Of a stretch of 64,000 bases of DNA, positions 1 through 7,843 are shown one piece after another. The notes beneath the pieces were generated by a model. The model saw only the letters and a program-made list of their open reading frames with translations, made no database searches and was not told where the DNA came from. The translations under genes and the position numbers were made by a program. This stretch comes from Bizionia myxarmorum (GTDB taxonomy: Bacteria > Bacteroidota > Bacteroidia > Flavobacteriales > Flavobacteriaceae): NCBI RefSeq assembly GCF_008086205.1, contig NZ_VSKK01000001.1:434001-498000 (forward strand). The letters run 5' to 3'. Each line of letters begins with the position of its first letter. Position 1 is the first letter of the stretch.

Positions 1-1
1 C

Positions 2-403
2 ATTGTATCTGACACCATTATCAATAATTTCCGTCAAGTTCACATTCAATTTAAATCTAACCGCAAAGCTGAACGTATAGAAGTTTTTGCCGATAGTACA
101 AATGTGTTTAAAGAGGCCATAATTAATGGTGTTTCAGCAAAGAAAAATACGGCAATGGAAAATGTGTTTACAGAACGCTTCAACAACCGCCTGTTTAGCT
201 ATTTTGTTTCAGACAATGAACCTCTGGAAATGGTTTTAACCATTCCTGAAAATCAAAAAACAATCTTAACATTTTATGAAGCAACTTATGATATCTTAAC
301 CAATCCAGAGTTTTCAATTCCGGGTAGAACTAAAGCTATGATACCAAAACCGTTTGTACTAAACGACGCTGTTATTATTAAAAGCAGCTTTGAAATTAAA
401 TAA
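2..403 (+). CDS. Probable M28-family peptidase, C-terminal fragment
   Basis: Only the last 133 or so codons are in the window; the frame is open from base 2, so the start lies outside. The visible part is a beta-rich soluble segment that ends in a conserved-looking Pro-rich tail (IPGRTKAMIPKPFVLNDAVI). This tail resembles the C-terminal extracytoplasmic domain of the large membrane-anchored M28 aminopeptidase-like proteins of Bacteroidota. No catalytic residue is visible, because the zinc-binding domain would be upstream. The family call rests on recalled similarity of the tail and is moderate. It is followed by a 68-bp gap with a promoter-like box before the next gene. Confidence 0.5.
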   Translation: MVSDTIINNFRQVHIQFKSNRKAERIEVFADSTNVFKEAIINGVSAKKNTAMENVFTERFNNRLFSYFVSDNEPLEMVLTIPENQKTILTFYEATYDILTNPEFSIPGRTKAMIPKPFVLNDAVIIKSSFEIK

Positions 404-440
404 TTAGCAATGTTTTAAGATAATGAGTCACTATTTTTTT

Positions 441-448
441 TAGCTTTG
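441..448 (+). promoter_or_regulatory. -7 box TAGCTTTG upstream of the TPR gene
   Basis: TAGCTTTG matches the Bacteroidota sigma-A -7 consensus TAnnTTTG and lies 23 bp before the ATG at 472. I see no clear -33 TTTG at the expected distance, so this is a candidate only. Confidence 0.4.
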
Positions 449-471
449 ACGCCTATTAAACAATATTTTTT

Positions 472-1176
472 ATGAAAAAATTAGTTATTGTAGCCTTATG
501 CTTTTTAGGATTTCAGGCACAAGCACAAACAGACACACAATTATTGGAGCATTTTCGTGCTTATTATACGCAAATGAAAATTCAAGGTGATACACAAGGA
601 ATTATCAATGGTTTAACCCATTTAATTATCTTATCACCTAAAGAATCACAAGCGCATAAAGACACATTGGCCATGGTTTATATGAGTGAAGGAAATCATG
701 TTCAAGCTTTGAATACTATTGGTATAGATGCAAATGCTAAAGATTCTGATGTTGCTGTTGAAGTAAAAGCTGTTTCTTTAAAAGCATTAAACGAATCTGA
801 TCGTGCACTTATTCAATTTGAAGAACTGTTTAGACGTACACCAGATCCTTCCATAGCTTATGAATTGGCGGAATTATATTTACAAACCAATCAATTGGAA
901 AATTGCAATACTTATATTGAATACGGTTTAAAAAATGCAGAAGATAATATGGGAAAAGCCTATTATGAAAGTCAACAACCATATCAAGTTTCTTTAAAAT
1001 CAGCCTTTTTATATTTGAAAGCTTTATCTACTTACAATGAAAATAAAGCCACCAATATTGATAAAGCAGTCGCGATTTTAGATGAAGCGATAAAGATATC
1101 TTCAAACTTTAATTTGGCCATTATTAGTAAAGATGCCTTATTGAACCAGAAAAAAGAACCGAAAGCAAAAGAGTAG
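472..1176 (+). CDS. Secreted TPR-repeat protein
   Basis: The 234-residue protein begins with a type I signal peptide (MKKLVIVALCFLGFQAQAQ, cleavage probably after AQA), so it should act in the periplasm or at the outer membrane. The rest is helical, with tetratricopeptide-like units around residues 45-80, 85-120 and 120-155 (for example PSIAYELAELYLQTNQLENC). Such proteins are scaffolds; no catalytic motif is visible. It is monocistronic: a -7 box precedes it and a strong hairpin terminator follows at 1202-1243. The specific role is unknown. Confidence 0.7.
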   Translation: MKKLVIVALCFLGFQAQAQTDTQLLEHFRAYYTQMKIQGDTQGIINGLTHLIILSPKESQAHKDTLAMVYMSEGNHVQALNTIGIDANAKDSDVAVEVKAVSLKALNESDRALIQFEELFRRTPDPSIAYELAELYLQTNQLENCNTYIEYGLKNAEDNMGKAYYESQQPYQVSLKSAFLYLKALSTYNENKATNIDKAVAILDEAIKISSNFNLAIISKDALLNQKKEPKAKE

Positions 1177-1201
1177 TTTGCTTGTATTATAATTTAGATT
1201 G

Positions 1202-1243
1202 AAAAAAAACACCAATTTCAGTAATTGAAATTGGTGTTTTTTT
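1202..1243 (+). terminator. Rho-independent terminator after the TPR gene
   Basis: CACCAATTTCA (1210-1220) and TGAAATTGGTG (1226-1236) form a perfect 11-bp stem with a GTAAT loop, flanked by an A-run on the left and a T-run on the right. It can work in both directions. Confidence 0.85.
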
Positions 1244-1402
1244 GTGTCTTTTAATAAACTAAATATCGTTTAGCGCTCTAGAATTACGAGAAGTAATTTA
1301 ACCTTCCTATAATGTTTAATTCTACTTATAGCATGAACAGTAATATTTCAAATTAAATATAGTGATCGCGAATTTTACAAAAAATCGTGAATCTTTAAAA
1401 TG

Positions 1403-1433
1403 AAAAAGCAGCTAAAAATTTTAGCTGCTTTTC
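1403..1433 (-). terminator. Rho-independent terminator of the M13 peptidase gene
   Basis: A near-perfect palindrome (AGCAGCTAAAA / TTTTAGCTGCT) with an A-run at 1403-1407 that becomes a T-run on the minus strand, about 30 bp past the stop codon at 1462. The stretch 1244-1402 between the two terminators holds nothing I recognise. Confidence 0.8.
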
Positions 1434-1461
1434 TATAATTCATATTAAGATACTAATAATC

Positions 1462-3561
1462 TTACCAGATTCTCACACGATTTTCTGGAGCAATGTACAT
1501 GCTATCACCTTCTTTGATGTTGAATGCTTCATAAAAAGCATCAATATTTAATAAAGGTTGAACCGCACGATTCATTCCTGGAGAATGTGGATCTGTTTTG
1601 ATACGTGTTTTTAAAGCATCATCACGCATTTTAGTTCTCCAAACAGTTGCCCAACTCATAAAGAAACGTTGTTCAGCTGTAAAACCATCAATATTTTCTG
1701 GTCTTCCATCTTCTTTAAAGCTAATTTGCAAAGCATCATAAGCAGCTAAAACACCACCTAAATCACCAATATTTTCACCTAGAGTAAATTTACCATTAAT
1801 AAAAACTTCAGGTAAAACTTCAAGAGCGCTATACTGATCAGCTAATTGAGTTCCTAATGTTTCAAATTGCGACAAATCTTCATCTGTCCACCAGTTATTT
1901 AAGTTACCATCTTTATCATAACGTGATCCTGAATCATCAAAACTATGAGAAATTTCATGACCAATTACAGCGCCAATTCCACCGTAATTTACAGCGTCAT
2001 CCGCTTTGTAGTTATAAAATGGTGGCTGTAAAATAGCCGCTGGAAATACGATTTCGTTAAAAGAAGGATTAAAATAAGCATTCACAATTTGTGGTGCCAT
2101 ATACCATTCGCTCTTATCAACTGGTTTTCCTAATTTATCAATATCCTTTCGGAAATTCCATGCACGTGCATTGAATGAATTCTGTAAATATGATCCGCCG
2201 TTTTCAACACTTGCAATTTCTAATGTTCCATAGTCTTTCCAAGTATCTGGATAAGCAATTTTGATATTAGTTGCTTTCAATTTTTCAATCGCTTTCTGCT
2301 TCGTTTCTGGACTCATCCATTCTAAATTAGAAATACGCTGTTCAAAAGCTAAAATAACATTCTTAATCATTTTTTCAGCTTTCGCTTTTGCTTCTGGTGG
2401 GAACATTTTATCTACATATAATTTCCCTAAAGCTTCACCAACAGTCCCATTTAAGGTTCCTAACGCATTTTCGTTACGAGGACGTTGCTTTTTAGCGCCG
2501 TTTAATTCACGACCGTAAAACTCCCAGCTAGCGTCTTCTAATTCTGTGCTTAATTTGCTTGCAGAACCGTTAAAGGCATTCCAACGTAAATACGCTTTCC
2601 AATCGTCCACATTATTTTTAGATAAAACCTCTTGTAAACGATTAAAGTAATTTAAATCGCCAATAATAACCGTATCGATTTCTTTAACACCAATTCCGTT
2701 TAAGAAGTTTTTCCAATTAACAGCTGGAACCATTTTTTGAACCTGCTCTATTGATCTTGGATTGTAACGTTTTCTAGCATCACGCCTATCCACTTTATCC
2801 ATTTTAGCTTCAGCTAAACGGGTTTCAAAAGCTAAAATTTGTTTTGCTTCTGCACTTGCATCTGCTTCAGTTTCACCTAAAAATTGTAGCATTTTAGTAA
2901 TATGAGCCACATACTTTTCACGTTTTTCTTTAGAATCTGCATCGTTTTTAACATAGTAATCACGATCTGGTAAACCTGTGCTACCACCACCTAAATAACC
3001 TACATTCTTGTTGCTATCTTTAGGATCTGAACTAACACCAAAACCATAAAGACCTCCACCTCCAAGTGGCTCCATTTCTATCATGTAAGCTTGTAAATCA
3101 TTGATGTTTTTAATCGCTTCAATTTTAGCTAAATACGGTTTCAATGGCTCTAAACCTTGCTTGTTTCTACCAACTGTATCCATGATAGTTTGGTATAGAA
3201 AAACTGCTTTCTCCTGGTCTGAACCTGGTAAAACTTGAATTTTCTCCATATCCTTGTTATCAGACATAGCTGCTTCTAAAATACTCAAGGCATCCGCATC
3301 TGTTTTTTTACGAAGCTCATTGAAACTTCCCCAAACAGATTGGTCATCAGGAATATCCGTTGTTTTTAACCAAGTACCATTAACATAATTAAAGAAATCA
3401 TCATTCGGATTTACTTCGGTGTCCATATACTCCAAATTAATTCCTGGAACGCCTGGATCTTCCACAAGCGCAATTTCTTCTTTAGCCTCATTCTTACAAG
3501 CCATTAAGCCCATAAAGGCGGCTGCACTAAGTAATGTTGCTTTTTTAAAGTTTGAATTCAT
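1462..3561 (-). CDS. M13-family (neprilysin/PepO-like) metallopeptidase lipoprotein
   Basis: A 699-residue zinc endopeptidase predicted to be lipid-anchored. I chose the ATG at 3561 because it starts directly on a lipoprotein signal (MNSNFKKATLLSAAAFMGLM followed by Cys); an upstream in-frame start at 3597 would put 12 unlikely residues before it. The catalytic HEISH motif (His535, Glu536, His539) lies within GHEISHSFDDSG. The third zinc ligand is in GENIGDLGG, both typical of M13. Length and the N-terminal helical M13 domain (YMDTEVNPNDDFFNYVNGTW) fit the family. It presumably degrades peptides in the cell envelope. Its own terminator at 1403-1433 suggests a single-gene transcript. Confidence 0.93.
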   Translation of the reverse strand: MNSNFKKATLLSAAAFMGLMACKNEAKEEIALVEDPGVPGINLEYMDTEVNPNDDFFNYVNGTWLKTTDIPDDQSVWGSFNELRKKTDADALSILEAAMSDNKDMEKIQVLPGSDQEKAVFLYQTIMDTVGRNKQGLEPLKPYLAKIEAIKNINDLQAYMIEMEPLGGGGLYGFGVSSDPKDSNKNVGYLGGGSTGLPDRDYYVKNDADSKEKREKYVAHITKMLQFLGETEADASAEAKQILAFETRLAEAKMDKVDRRDARKRYNPRSIEQVQKMVPAVNWKNFLNGIGVKEIDTVIIGDLNYFNRLQEVLSKNNVDDWKAYLRWNAFNGSASKLSTELEDASWEFYGRELNGAKKQRPRNENALGTLNGTVGEALGKLYVDKMFPPEAKAKAEKMIKNVILAFEQRISNLEWMSPETKQKAIEKLKATNIKIAYPDTWKDYGTLEIASVENGGSYLQNSFNARAWNFRKDIDKLGKPVDKSEWYMAPQIVNAYFNPSFNEIVFPAAILQPPFYNYKADDAVNYGGIGAVIGHEISHSFDDSGSRYDKDGNLNNWWTDEDLSQFETLGTQLADQYSALEVLPEVFINGKFTLGENIGDLGGVLAAYDALQISFKEDGRPENIDGFTAEQRFFMSWATVWRTKMRDDALKTRIKTDPHSPGMNRAVQPLLNIDAFYEAFNIKEGDSMYIAPENRVRIW

Positions 3562-3661
3562 AAGTTTTGTGTTTATTTTAATGGTACAATTTACCACTAT
3601 TTGATTTTTGTTAATTGAAACGAAGATATATTAACAAAATATTAAGAAAAAACCCACAATA

Positions 3662-4171
3662 TTAGGGCTTTATAATTTGTTGAGATTCCTTTTCTACTTG
3701 TTTATTCATTTGAAGGTTTAAATTTGAAAAAGCCACTAACAGCTCTTTAACGGATTCTAAAACAACCTCCTTTTCTGGATTTGATAAATTTACAGCACTT
3801 TCTAATTTAAAAACTTTCGTTTCCACGGCCACAACACGGGCTATTATTAAAGGCGTTTTTAGCGTTTCTGGAATGGTGGATTTCAACTCGAAATTTAAAG
3901 TAGATACAATTTGTTTATTGTCCTTAAAAAAGGATAAATTTCCTGCTTTAATATCTAAAATCACAGATTGCAATTCATTGTATTTCGCCCAACCTGTAAT
4001 CATGTTTTCCACTTTGGGGTCGGCAATAAAATCGGCGTACTTAATAGAAGCCAAATCCTCTTTAGTTATTAACTCGCTGATGGCATTGTCTGCGGGTAAA
4101 GTCTGAATTTCACTTTCGGTGTCTTTGCAAGAAAACAGACATAAAACGAATAGTAAGCAAATGTATTTCAT
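3662..4171 (-). CDS. Small lipoprotein of unknown function
   Basis: A 169-residue protein. The start at 4171 gives a compact lipoprotein signal (MKYICLLFVLCLFSCKD, lipobox LFSC); an ATG 54 bp upstream would bury that signal and is less likely. The mature part is mostly helical and charged, with no recognisable domain. It lies 100 bp upstream of the M13 peptidase gene on the same strand, with no clear terminator between them, so the two may share transcription. I do not recognise the family. Confidence 0.6.
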   Translation of the reverse strand: MKYICLLFVLCLFSCKDTESEIQTLPADNAISELITKEDLASIKYADFIADPKVENMITGWAKYNELQSVILDIKAGNLSFFKDNKQIVSTLNFELKSTIPETLKTPLIIARVVAVETKVFKLESAVNLSNPEKEVVLESVKELLVAFSNLNLQMNKQVEKESQQIIKP

Positions 4172-4294
4172 ATTTTTTCTAACTGGAATTACAAATATAT
4201 TGTATTCGTGGGTTTTAGCTTTCAATTATAATAATACTTTATTTTCTGCACATTATTTTAAGTTAAATTTACCATTTCATCTGTAAATTCTTGT

Positions 4295-4302
4295 TATTTT
4301 TG
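4295..4302 (+). promoter_or_regulatory. -7 box TATTTTTG of the threonine dehydrogenase gene
   Basis: Exact match to TAnnTTTG, 23 bp before the ATG at 4326. No convincing -33 element is seen. Confidence 0.4.
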
Positions 4303-4325
4303 AATGATTTTTAAAATACCCGAAC

Positions 4326-5279
4326 ATGAAATCTAAAATTTTAATCATTGGCGCCTGTGGACAAATTGGTTCCGAATTAACCTATAAATTACGTGAAATT
4401 CACGGTGATGATCAAGTTATTGCCAGTGATATTAGCTACGGAAATTTAGATATTGTTAATTCAGGTATTTTTGAGATTTTAGATGCTCAAGATTCTACGA
4501 GCGTTAAAGTGTGCATTGAAAAATACAAAATAAACACGGTTTACCTTATGGCAGCCATGTTAAGTGCTACAGGTGAAAAATTCCCAATGAAAGCTTGGGA
4601 TTTAAACATGAGCACGCTTTTCAATGTTTTAGATTTAGCTAAAAACGGACAAATTAAAAAAATATTTTGGCCTTCTAGTATTGCCGTTTTTGGACCTACG
4701 ACGCCGAAAGAAGATACACCACAATACACCATCATGGAACCATCAACGGTTTACGGAATTACCAAACAAGTTGGTGAACGTTGGTGCGAATATTATTTTA
4801 ATAAATACGGTGTTGATGTAAGAAGTATCCGTTATCCAGGTATTATTAGCTGGAAAACTTTGCCTGGTGGTGGAACTACAGATTATGCTGTAGATATTTA
4901 CCATAAAGCACTTGCTGATAATCATTACGATTGTTTCCTGTCTGAAGAAACCGCCCTACCCATGATGTATATGGAAGATGCTATTAATGCAACCGTTCAA
5001 ATTATGGAAGCACCAGCAGAATCTATAAAAATTCGCTCTTCTTATAATCTATCCGCCATAAGCTTTACACCTAAAGATGTGGTAACGTCTATTAAAAAGC
5101 ATTTAAAAGATTTCACTATAGAATACAATCCAGATTTCCGTCAGGAAATTGCCGATTCTTGGCCAAGCAGTATTGACGATAGCGATGCGCGTAAAGATTG
5201 GAACTGGAAACATACCTATTCTCTAGATGATATTACAAAAGATATGCTAACGAATTTGAAAGAGAAAGCTGCTAAATAG
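4326..5279 (+). CDS. tdh: L-threonine 3-dehydrogenase, SDR (epimerase-like) type
   Basis: The 317-residue protein is of the extended short-chain dehydrogenase type. It has an N-terminal NAD-binding glycine motif (GACGQIGSEL, residues 8-17), the catalytic YxxxK (Tyr143, Lys147 in VYGITKQ) and an upstream SS in FWPSSIAVFGPTTPKEDTPQ. This arrangement and the sequence PGIISWKTLPGGGTTDYAVD are typical of the SDR-type threonine dehydrogenases. These oxidise L-threonine to 2-amino-3-oxobutyrate with NAD+ in the cytosol; glycine C-acetyltransferase usually continues the pathway, but no kbl gene is in the window. It is a single-gene unit with a -7 box and a terminator. Confidence 0.85.
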   Translation: MKSKILIIGACGQIGSELTYKLREIHGDDQVIASDISYGNLDIVNSGIFEILDAQDSTSVKVCIEKYKINTVYLMAAMLSATGEKFPMKAWDLNMSTLFNVLDLAKNGQIKKIFWPSSIAVFGPTTPKEDTPQYTIMEPSTVYGITKQVGERWCEYYFNKYGVDVRSIRYPGIISWKTLPGGGTTDYAVDIYHKALADNHYDCFLSEETALPMMYMEDAINATVQIMEAPAESIKIRSSYNLSAISFTPKDVVTSIKKHLKDFTIEYNPDFRQEIADSWPSSIDDSDARKDWNWKHTYSLDDITKDMLTNLKEKAAK

Positions 5280-5321
5280 TCAGTTTTAGCTTTTTACATT
5301 ATTAAGATATATTTTAATACA

Positions 5322-5357
5322 AAAGAGTAAGTTCCATTTGAACCTACTCTTTTTTTA
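5322..5357 (+). terminator. Terminator after tdh
   Basis: AGAGTAAGTTC (5324-5334) pairs with GAACCTACTCT (5340-5350) with a single mismatch, followed by seven T. Confidence 0.8.
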
Positions 5358-5435
5358 TTTACCTAATTACCAATCGAATACAAGAACGTTTCGGAGTTTA
5401 TCTGCTGATACTCTATAAAAAGTAAGCTGAATATA

Positions 5436-5443
5436 TATATTTG
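5436..5443 (+). promoter_or_regulatory. -7 box TATATTTG
   Basis: Exact TAnnTTTG match 26 bp before the TTG start at 5470. It supports that start. Confidence 0.4.
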
Positions 5444-5469
5444 CATTAATAACTTTAAAAAACCTACTT

Positions 5470-6453
5470 TTGAAAACTAGCTTTCTATTATTTATCGGAC
5501 TTTTATTATCAAACCTATCTTCTGCCCAAGTAAGTATTGGCAGCAGCGTGTCACCAACCAACTTATATGTTTCAAAAATTAAGGAAGCTGAATTTGATTA
5601 TTTAAAAACCACGAAAACTTATTTTATAGTCCCAAATGAATTGGATTTTGAGAAAACTAAAAATCTAATTTCAGACATCTGGACATTCAACGATATTGAA
5701 TTTGTAGCGCAAGAAAATTATATTGAAGATGACTATGTTTTAGAAAATAACACAATTATAAGAATACATGATGAAAATTATGCTTTAGTTAAAAGGCAAT
5801 TAGGCAAAAATGACAAAACCGTAGGAATGTGGTTTGTAAAAAAGTTTGAATTAATATCTTATCCAAGTGTGAAAATCAATAAAAAAGGGGAAAAAAATCT
5901 AGAAATTTATGAGTTTGCTGATGTATTTTTCACACAAAGTATTCTAAATAGGTTTCAAAATAGTCCGCATTATAGAGAGAAAAAAGCTAAAGAGATTAGT
6001 GATGAACCTGACTATTATAATTTCGATTACGGATATATCAAAAATTATTTTCAAACTCTAAACGACAAATTAAATAAAAAAGAAATGTTGAACGTTCGTG
6101 ATGGCATTGTAAACACTAAGAAATTAAAAACATTAAAGGAGCAAACCTTATTTATTCCAGACTGGACGTTAAAATCAACAAATGCTTTTACCGGCGCTTT
6201 AAGCAAGATTCAGGAACCGGAAGAGTTATTTGAAAAATATGAATTTCCTTACGAAATGATTTCGCACCAAGCTTTGAATGATAAAATATTAAGTGGTGAA
6301 AAGTTCTACTATTTGATGCATAGTCAATTTAATGAATACAAATTGCTATCCATAATTGACAGCGTTACTGGTGAAATCATTTATTTGGTTGAGAACAAAG
6401 GCTACAACATTAAAAGTGGTGACTTAAAGGACATTAACAAAGAAATAGAATAA
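5470..6453 (+). CDS. Exported protein of unknown function (TTG start)
   Basis: A 327-residue protein. The start is TTG; it is accepted because it begins directly on a type I signal peptide (KTSFLLFIGLLLSNLSSAQ) and lies behind a -7 box, and there is no nearby ATG. The mature part has mixed alpha/beta composition, many aromatic residues and a repeated theme of Lys/Glu-rich segments. No domain or catalytic motif is recognised. It converges on the halogenase-like gene and shares a bidirectional terminator with it. It may be a lineage-specific envelope protein. Confidence 0.6.
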   Translation: MKTSFLLFIGLLLSNLSSAQVSIGSSVSPTNLYVSKIKEAEFDYLKTTKTYFIVPNELDFEKTKNLISDIWTFNDIEFVAQENYIEDDYVLENNTIIRIHDENYALVKRQLGKNDKTVGMWFVKKFELISYPSVKINKKGEKNLEIYEFADVFFTQSILNRFQNSPHYREKKAKEISDEPDYYNFDYGYIKNYFQTLNDKLNKKEMLNVRDGIVNTKKLKTLKEQTLFIPDWTLKSTNAFTGALSKIQEPEELFEKYEFPYEMISHQALNDKILSGEKFYYLMHSQFNEYKLLSIIDSVTGEIIYLVENKGYNIKSGDLKDINKEIE

Positions 6454-6473
6454 TTAGAAATTATTATCGGTAG

Positions 6474-6504
6474 AAAAAGCGCTTCTAAACTGAAGCGCTT
6501 TTTT
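6474..6504. terminator. Bidirectional terminator between convergent genes
   Basis: AAAAAGCGCTTC (6474-6485) and GAAGCGCTTTTT (6492-6503) form a 12-bp perfect stem with a 6-nt loop and A/T runs on both sides. The stop codon of the minus-strand gene (6485-6487) is at the stem-loop junction. Confidence 0.85.
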
Positions 6505-7741
6505 CTTTTTCCATATTAATCAAATGCGCCAACGTTTTCACAATACGTTTGTGTTTAGTAACAAACGGATTGGTTTCATCCCAAACATAACCCGCTAAAA
6601 CAGCACAAATTTGGCGTTTTACTTCAGGGTTTTCGGGTCTGTGAAAAAACAAAGTTTGTAAATTTCCGGTGTACCATTCTTTTACATACGTAGCAAAAAC
6701 ATCAACACCTGCTTTTATATAATTGGAATAATCTTCTTCCCAATCTACAGTTTCGCCCTGTAATTCTTTGGTAATTAACTTCGCCGATATCAAAGCAGAT
6801 TCTGTTGCAAAAGTGACACCTGATGAAAAAACAGGATCCAGAAATTCCGCACTATTACCGGTTAAGGCAAAGCCTTTTCCATAAAATTTGGTCACGGCTT
6901 TAGAGTAATTCCGAATACTTTTTGGTTCAAATAACAAAGGTGCATCTTTAAAACGCTCGTAATAATAATCCGAATGTTTAAGCATGTTTTTTAAACGCTC
7001 GGACGTTTCACCTTCAAAAGAATCTATAAATTCATTTTTTCCTACAAAACCTAAACTGGTATTACCGTTTGAAAAAGGAATTACCCAAAACCAGGTATCT
7101 TTATCTAAAACATCAAAAGTAATCATCGTGCCTTCTTCGCCTGTAGGTCTGTGAATGTCTTCAACATGACCAAAAATTGATGAATGTTCAGGAATGGTTG
7201 ATGGTTTATCTAAATTTAATAAACGTGGTAAAACACGGCCATAACCACTAGAATCGATTATAAATTTAGCTTCCACTTTATAGGGATTACCTTGGGCATC
7301 ATTAATAGTTGTGGTAGAAATTCCAGCATCGTCAAATTGTACATCAATAACTTCGTGTTCAAAAGAAAGATCGACACCCATTTTTTGAATTTCCTTTGCT
7401 AAAATAGTATCAAAGTCGGCACGTGGCACTTGCCAAGTCCAATCCCAACCTTTGGTATGTTTATCGCTAAAATCAAAATTACAAACCACATCATCCCGCA
7501 AAAATCGGGCGCCATTTTTTACTTCAAAATTAGCAGCCTTTAAAGCGTCTAATAAACCTACTTCTTCAAAATGTTGCATACATCTTGGCAAGAGGCTTTC
7601 ACCTATTACAAATCTTGGAAACGTATTTTTCTCAACTACTTTAACTTGCAAACCTTGCTGATGTAAATAAGCGGAAGCGACACAACCCGATGGCCCAGCC
7701 CCTATAACTAAAACATCTACTTTTATATCAGTTGTTTCCAT
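6485..7741 (-). CDS. FAD-dependent halogenase-like oxidoreductase
   Basis: A 418-residue flavoprotein. Visible motifs are the FAD-binding GAGPSG (14-19), FPRFVIGESLLP (41-52), Lys75 in EVKNGARF at the position of the catalytic lysine of flavin-dependent halogenases, the WxWxIP motif (Trp217-Pro222, WFWVIP) and FxxPxxSxG (Phe300-Gly308). Having all three halogenase signatures together argues for a chlorinase/brominase rather than a geranylgeranyl-reductase-like enzyme, though relatives that do not halogenate exist. Flexirubins can carry ring chlorine, and the gene diverges from the ammonia-lyase that would make the aryl starter, so ring halogenation of the pigment is a reasonable inference. 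A flavin reductase is not evident nearby. Confidence 0.75.
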   Translation of the reverse strand: METTDIKVDVLVIGAGPSGCVASAYLHQQGLQVKVVEKNTFPRFVIGESLLPRCMQHFEEVGLLDALKAANFEVKNGARFLRDDVVCNFDFSDKHTKGWDWTWQVPRADFDTILAKEIQKMGVDLSFEHEVIDVQFDDAGISTTTINDAQGNPYKVEAKFIIDSSGYGRVLPRLLNLDKPSTIPEHSSIFGHVEDIHRPTGEEGTMITFDVLDKDTWFWVIPFSNGNTSLGFVGKNEFIDSFEGETSERLKNMLKHSDYYYERFKDAPLLFEPKSIRNYSKAVTKFYGKGFALTGNSAEFLDPVFSSGVTFATESALISAKLITKELQGETVDWEEDYSNYIKAGVDVFATYVKEWYTGNLQTLFFHRPENPEVKRQICAVLAGYVWDETNPFVTKHKRIVKTLAHLINMEKEKSASV

Positions 7742-7766
7742 AGTAGTATAAATTCATTTATTATTT

Positions 7767-7774
7767 TAAATTTG
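7767..7774 (+). promoter_or_regulatory. -7 box TAAATTTG for the ammonia-lyase gene
   Basis: Exact TAnnTTTG match on the plus strand in the 102-bp divergent spacer, 70 bp before the ATG at 7844. Confidence 0.35.
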
Positions 7775-7811
7775 CAATCCAAAATAACTACTTTAGTATG
7801 AGTTATTCACA

Positions 7812-7819
7812 CAAATTTA
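7812..7819 (-). promoter_or_regulatory. -7 box TAAATTTG for the halogenase-like gene
   Basis: CAAATTTA on the plus strand reads TAAATTTG on the minus strand, 70 bp before the minus-strand ATG at 7741. With the box at 7767 it forms a symmetrical face-to-face promoter pair. Confidence 0.35.
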
Positions 7820-7843
7820 TTGAAAATAAACATAAAATCATAG

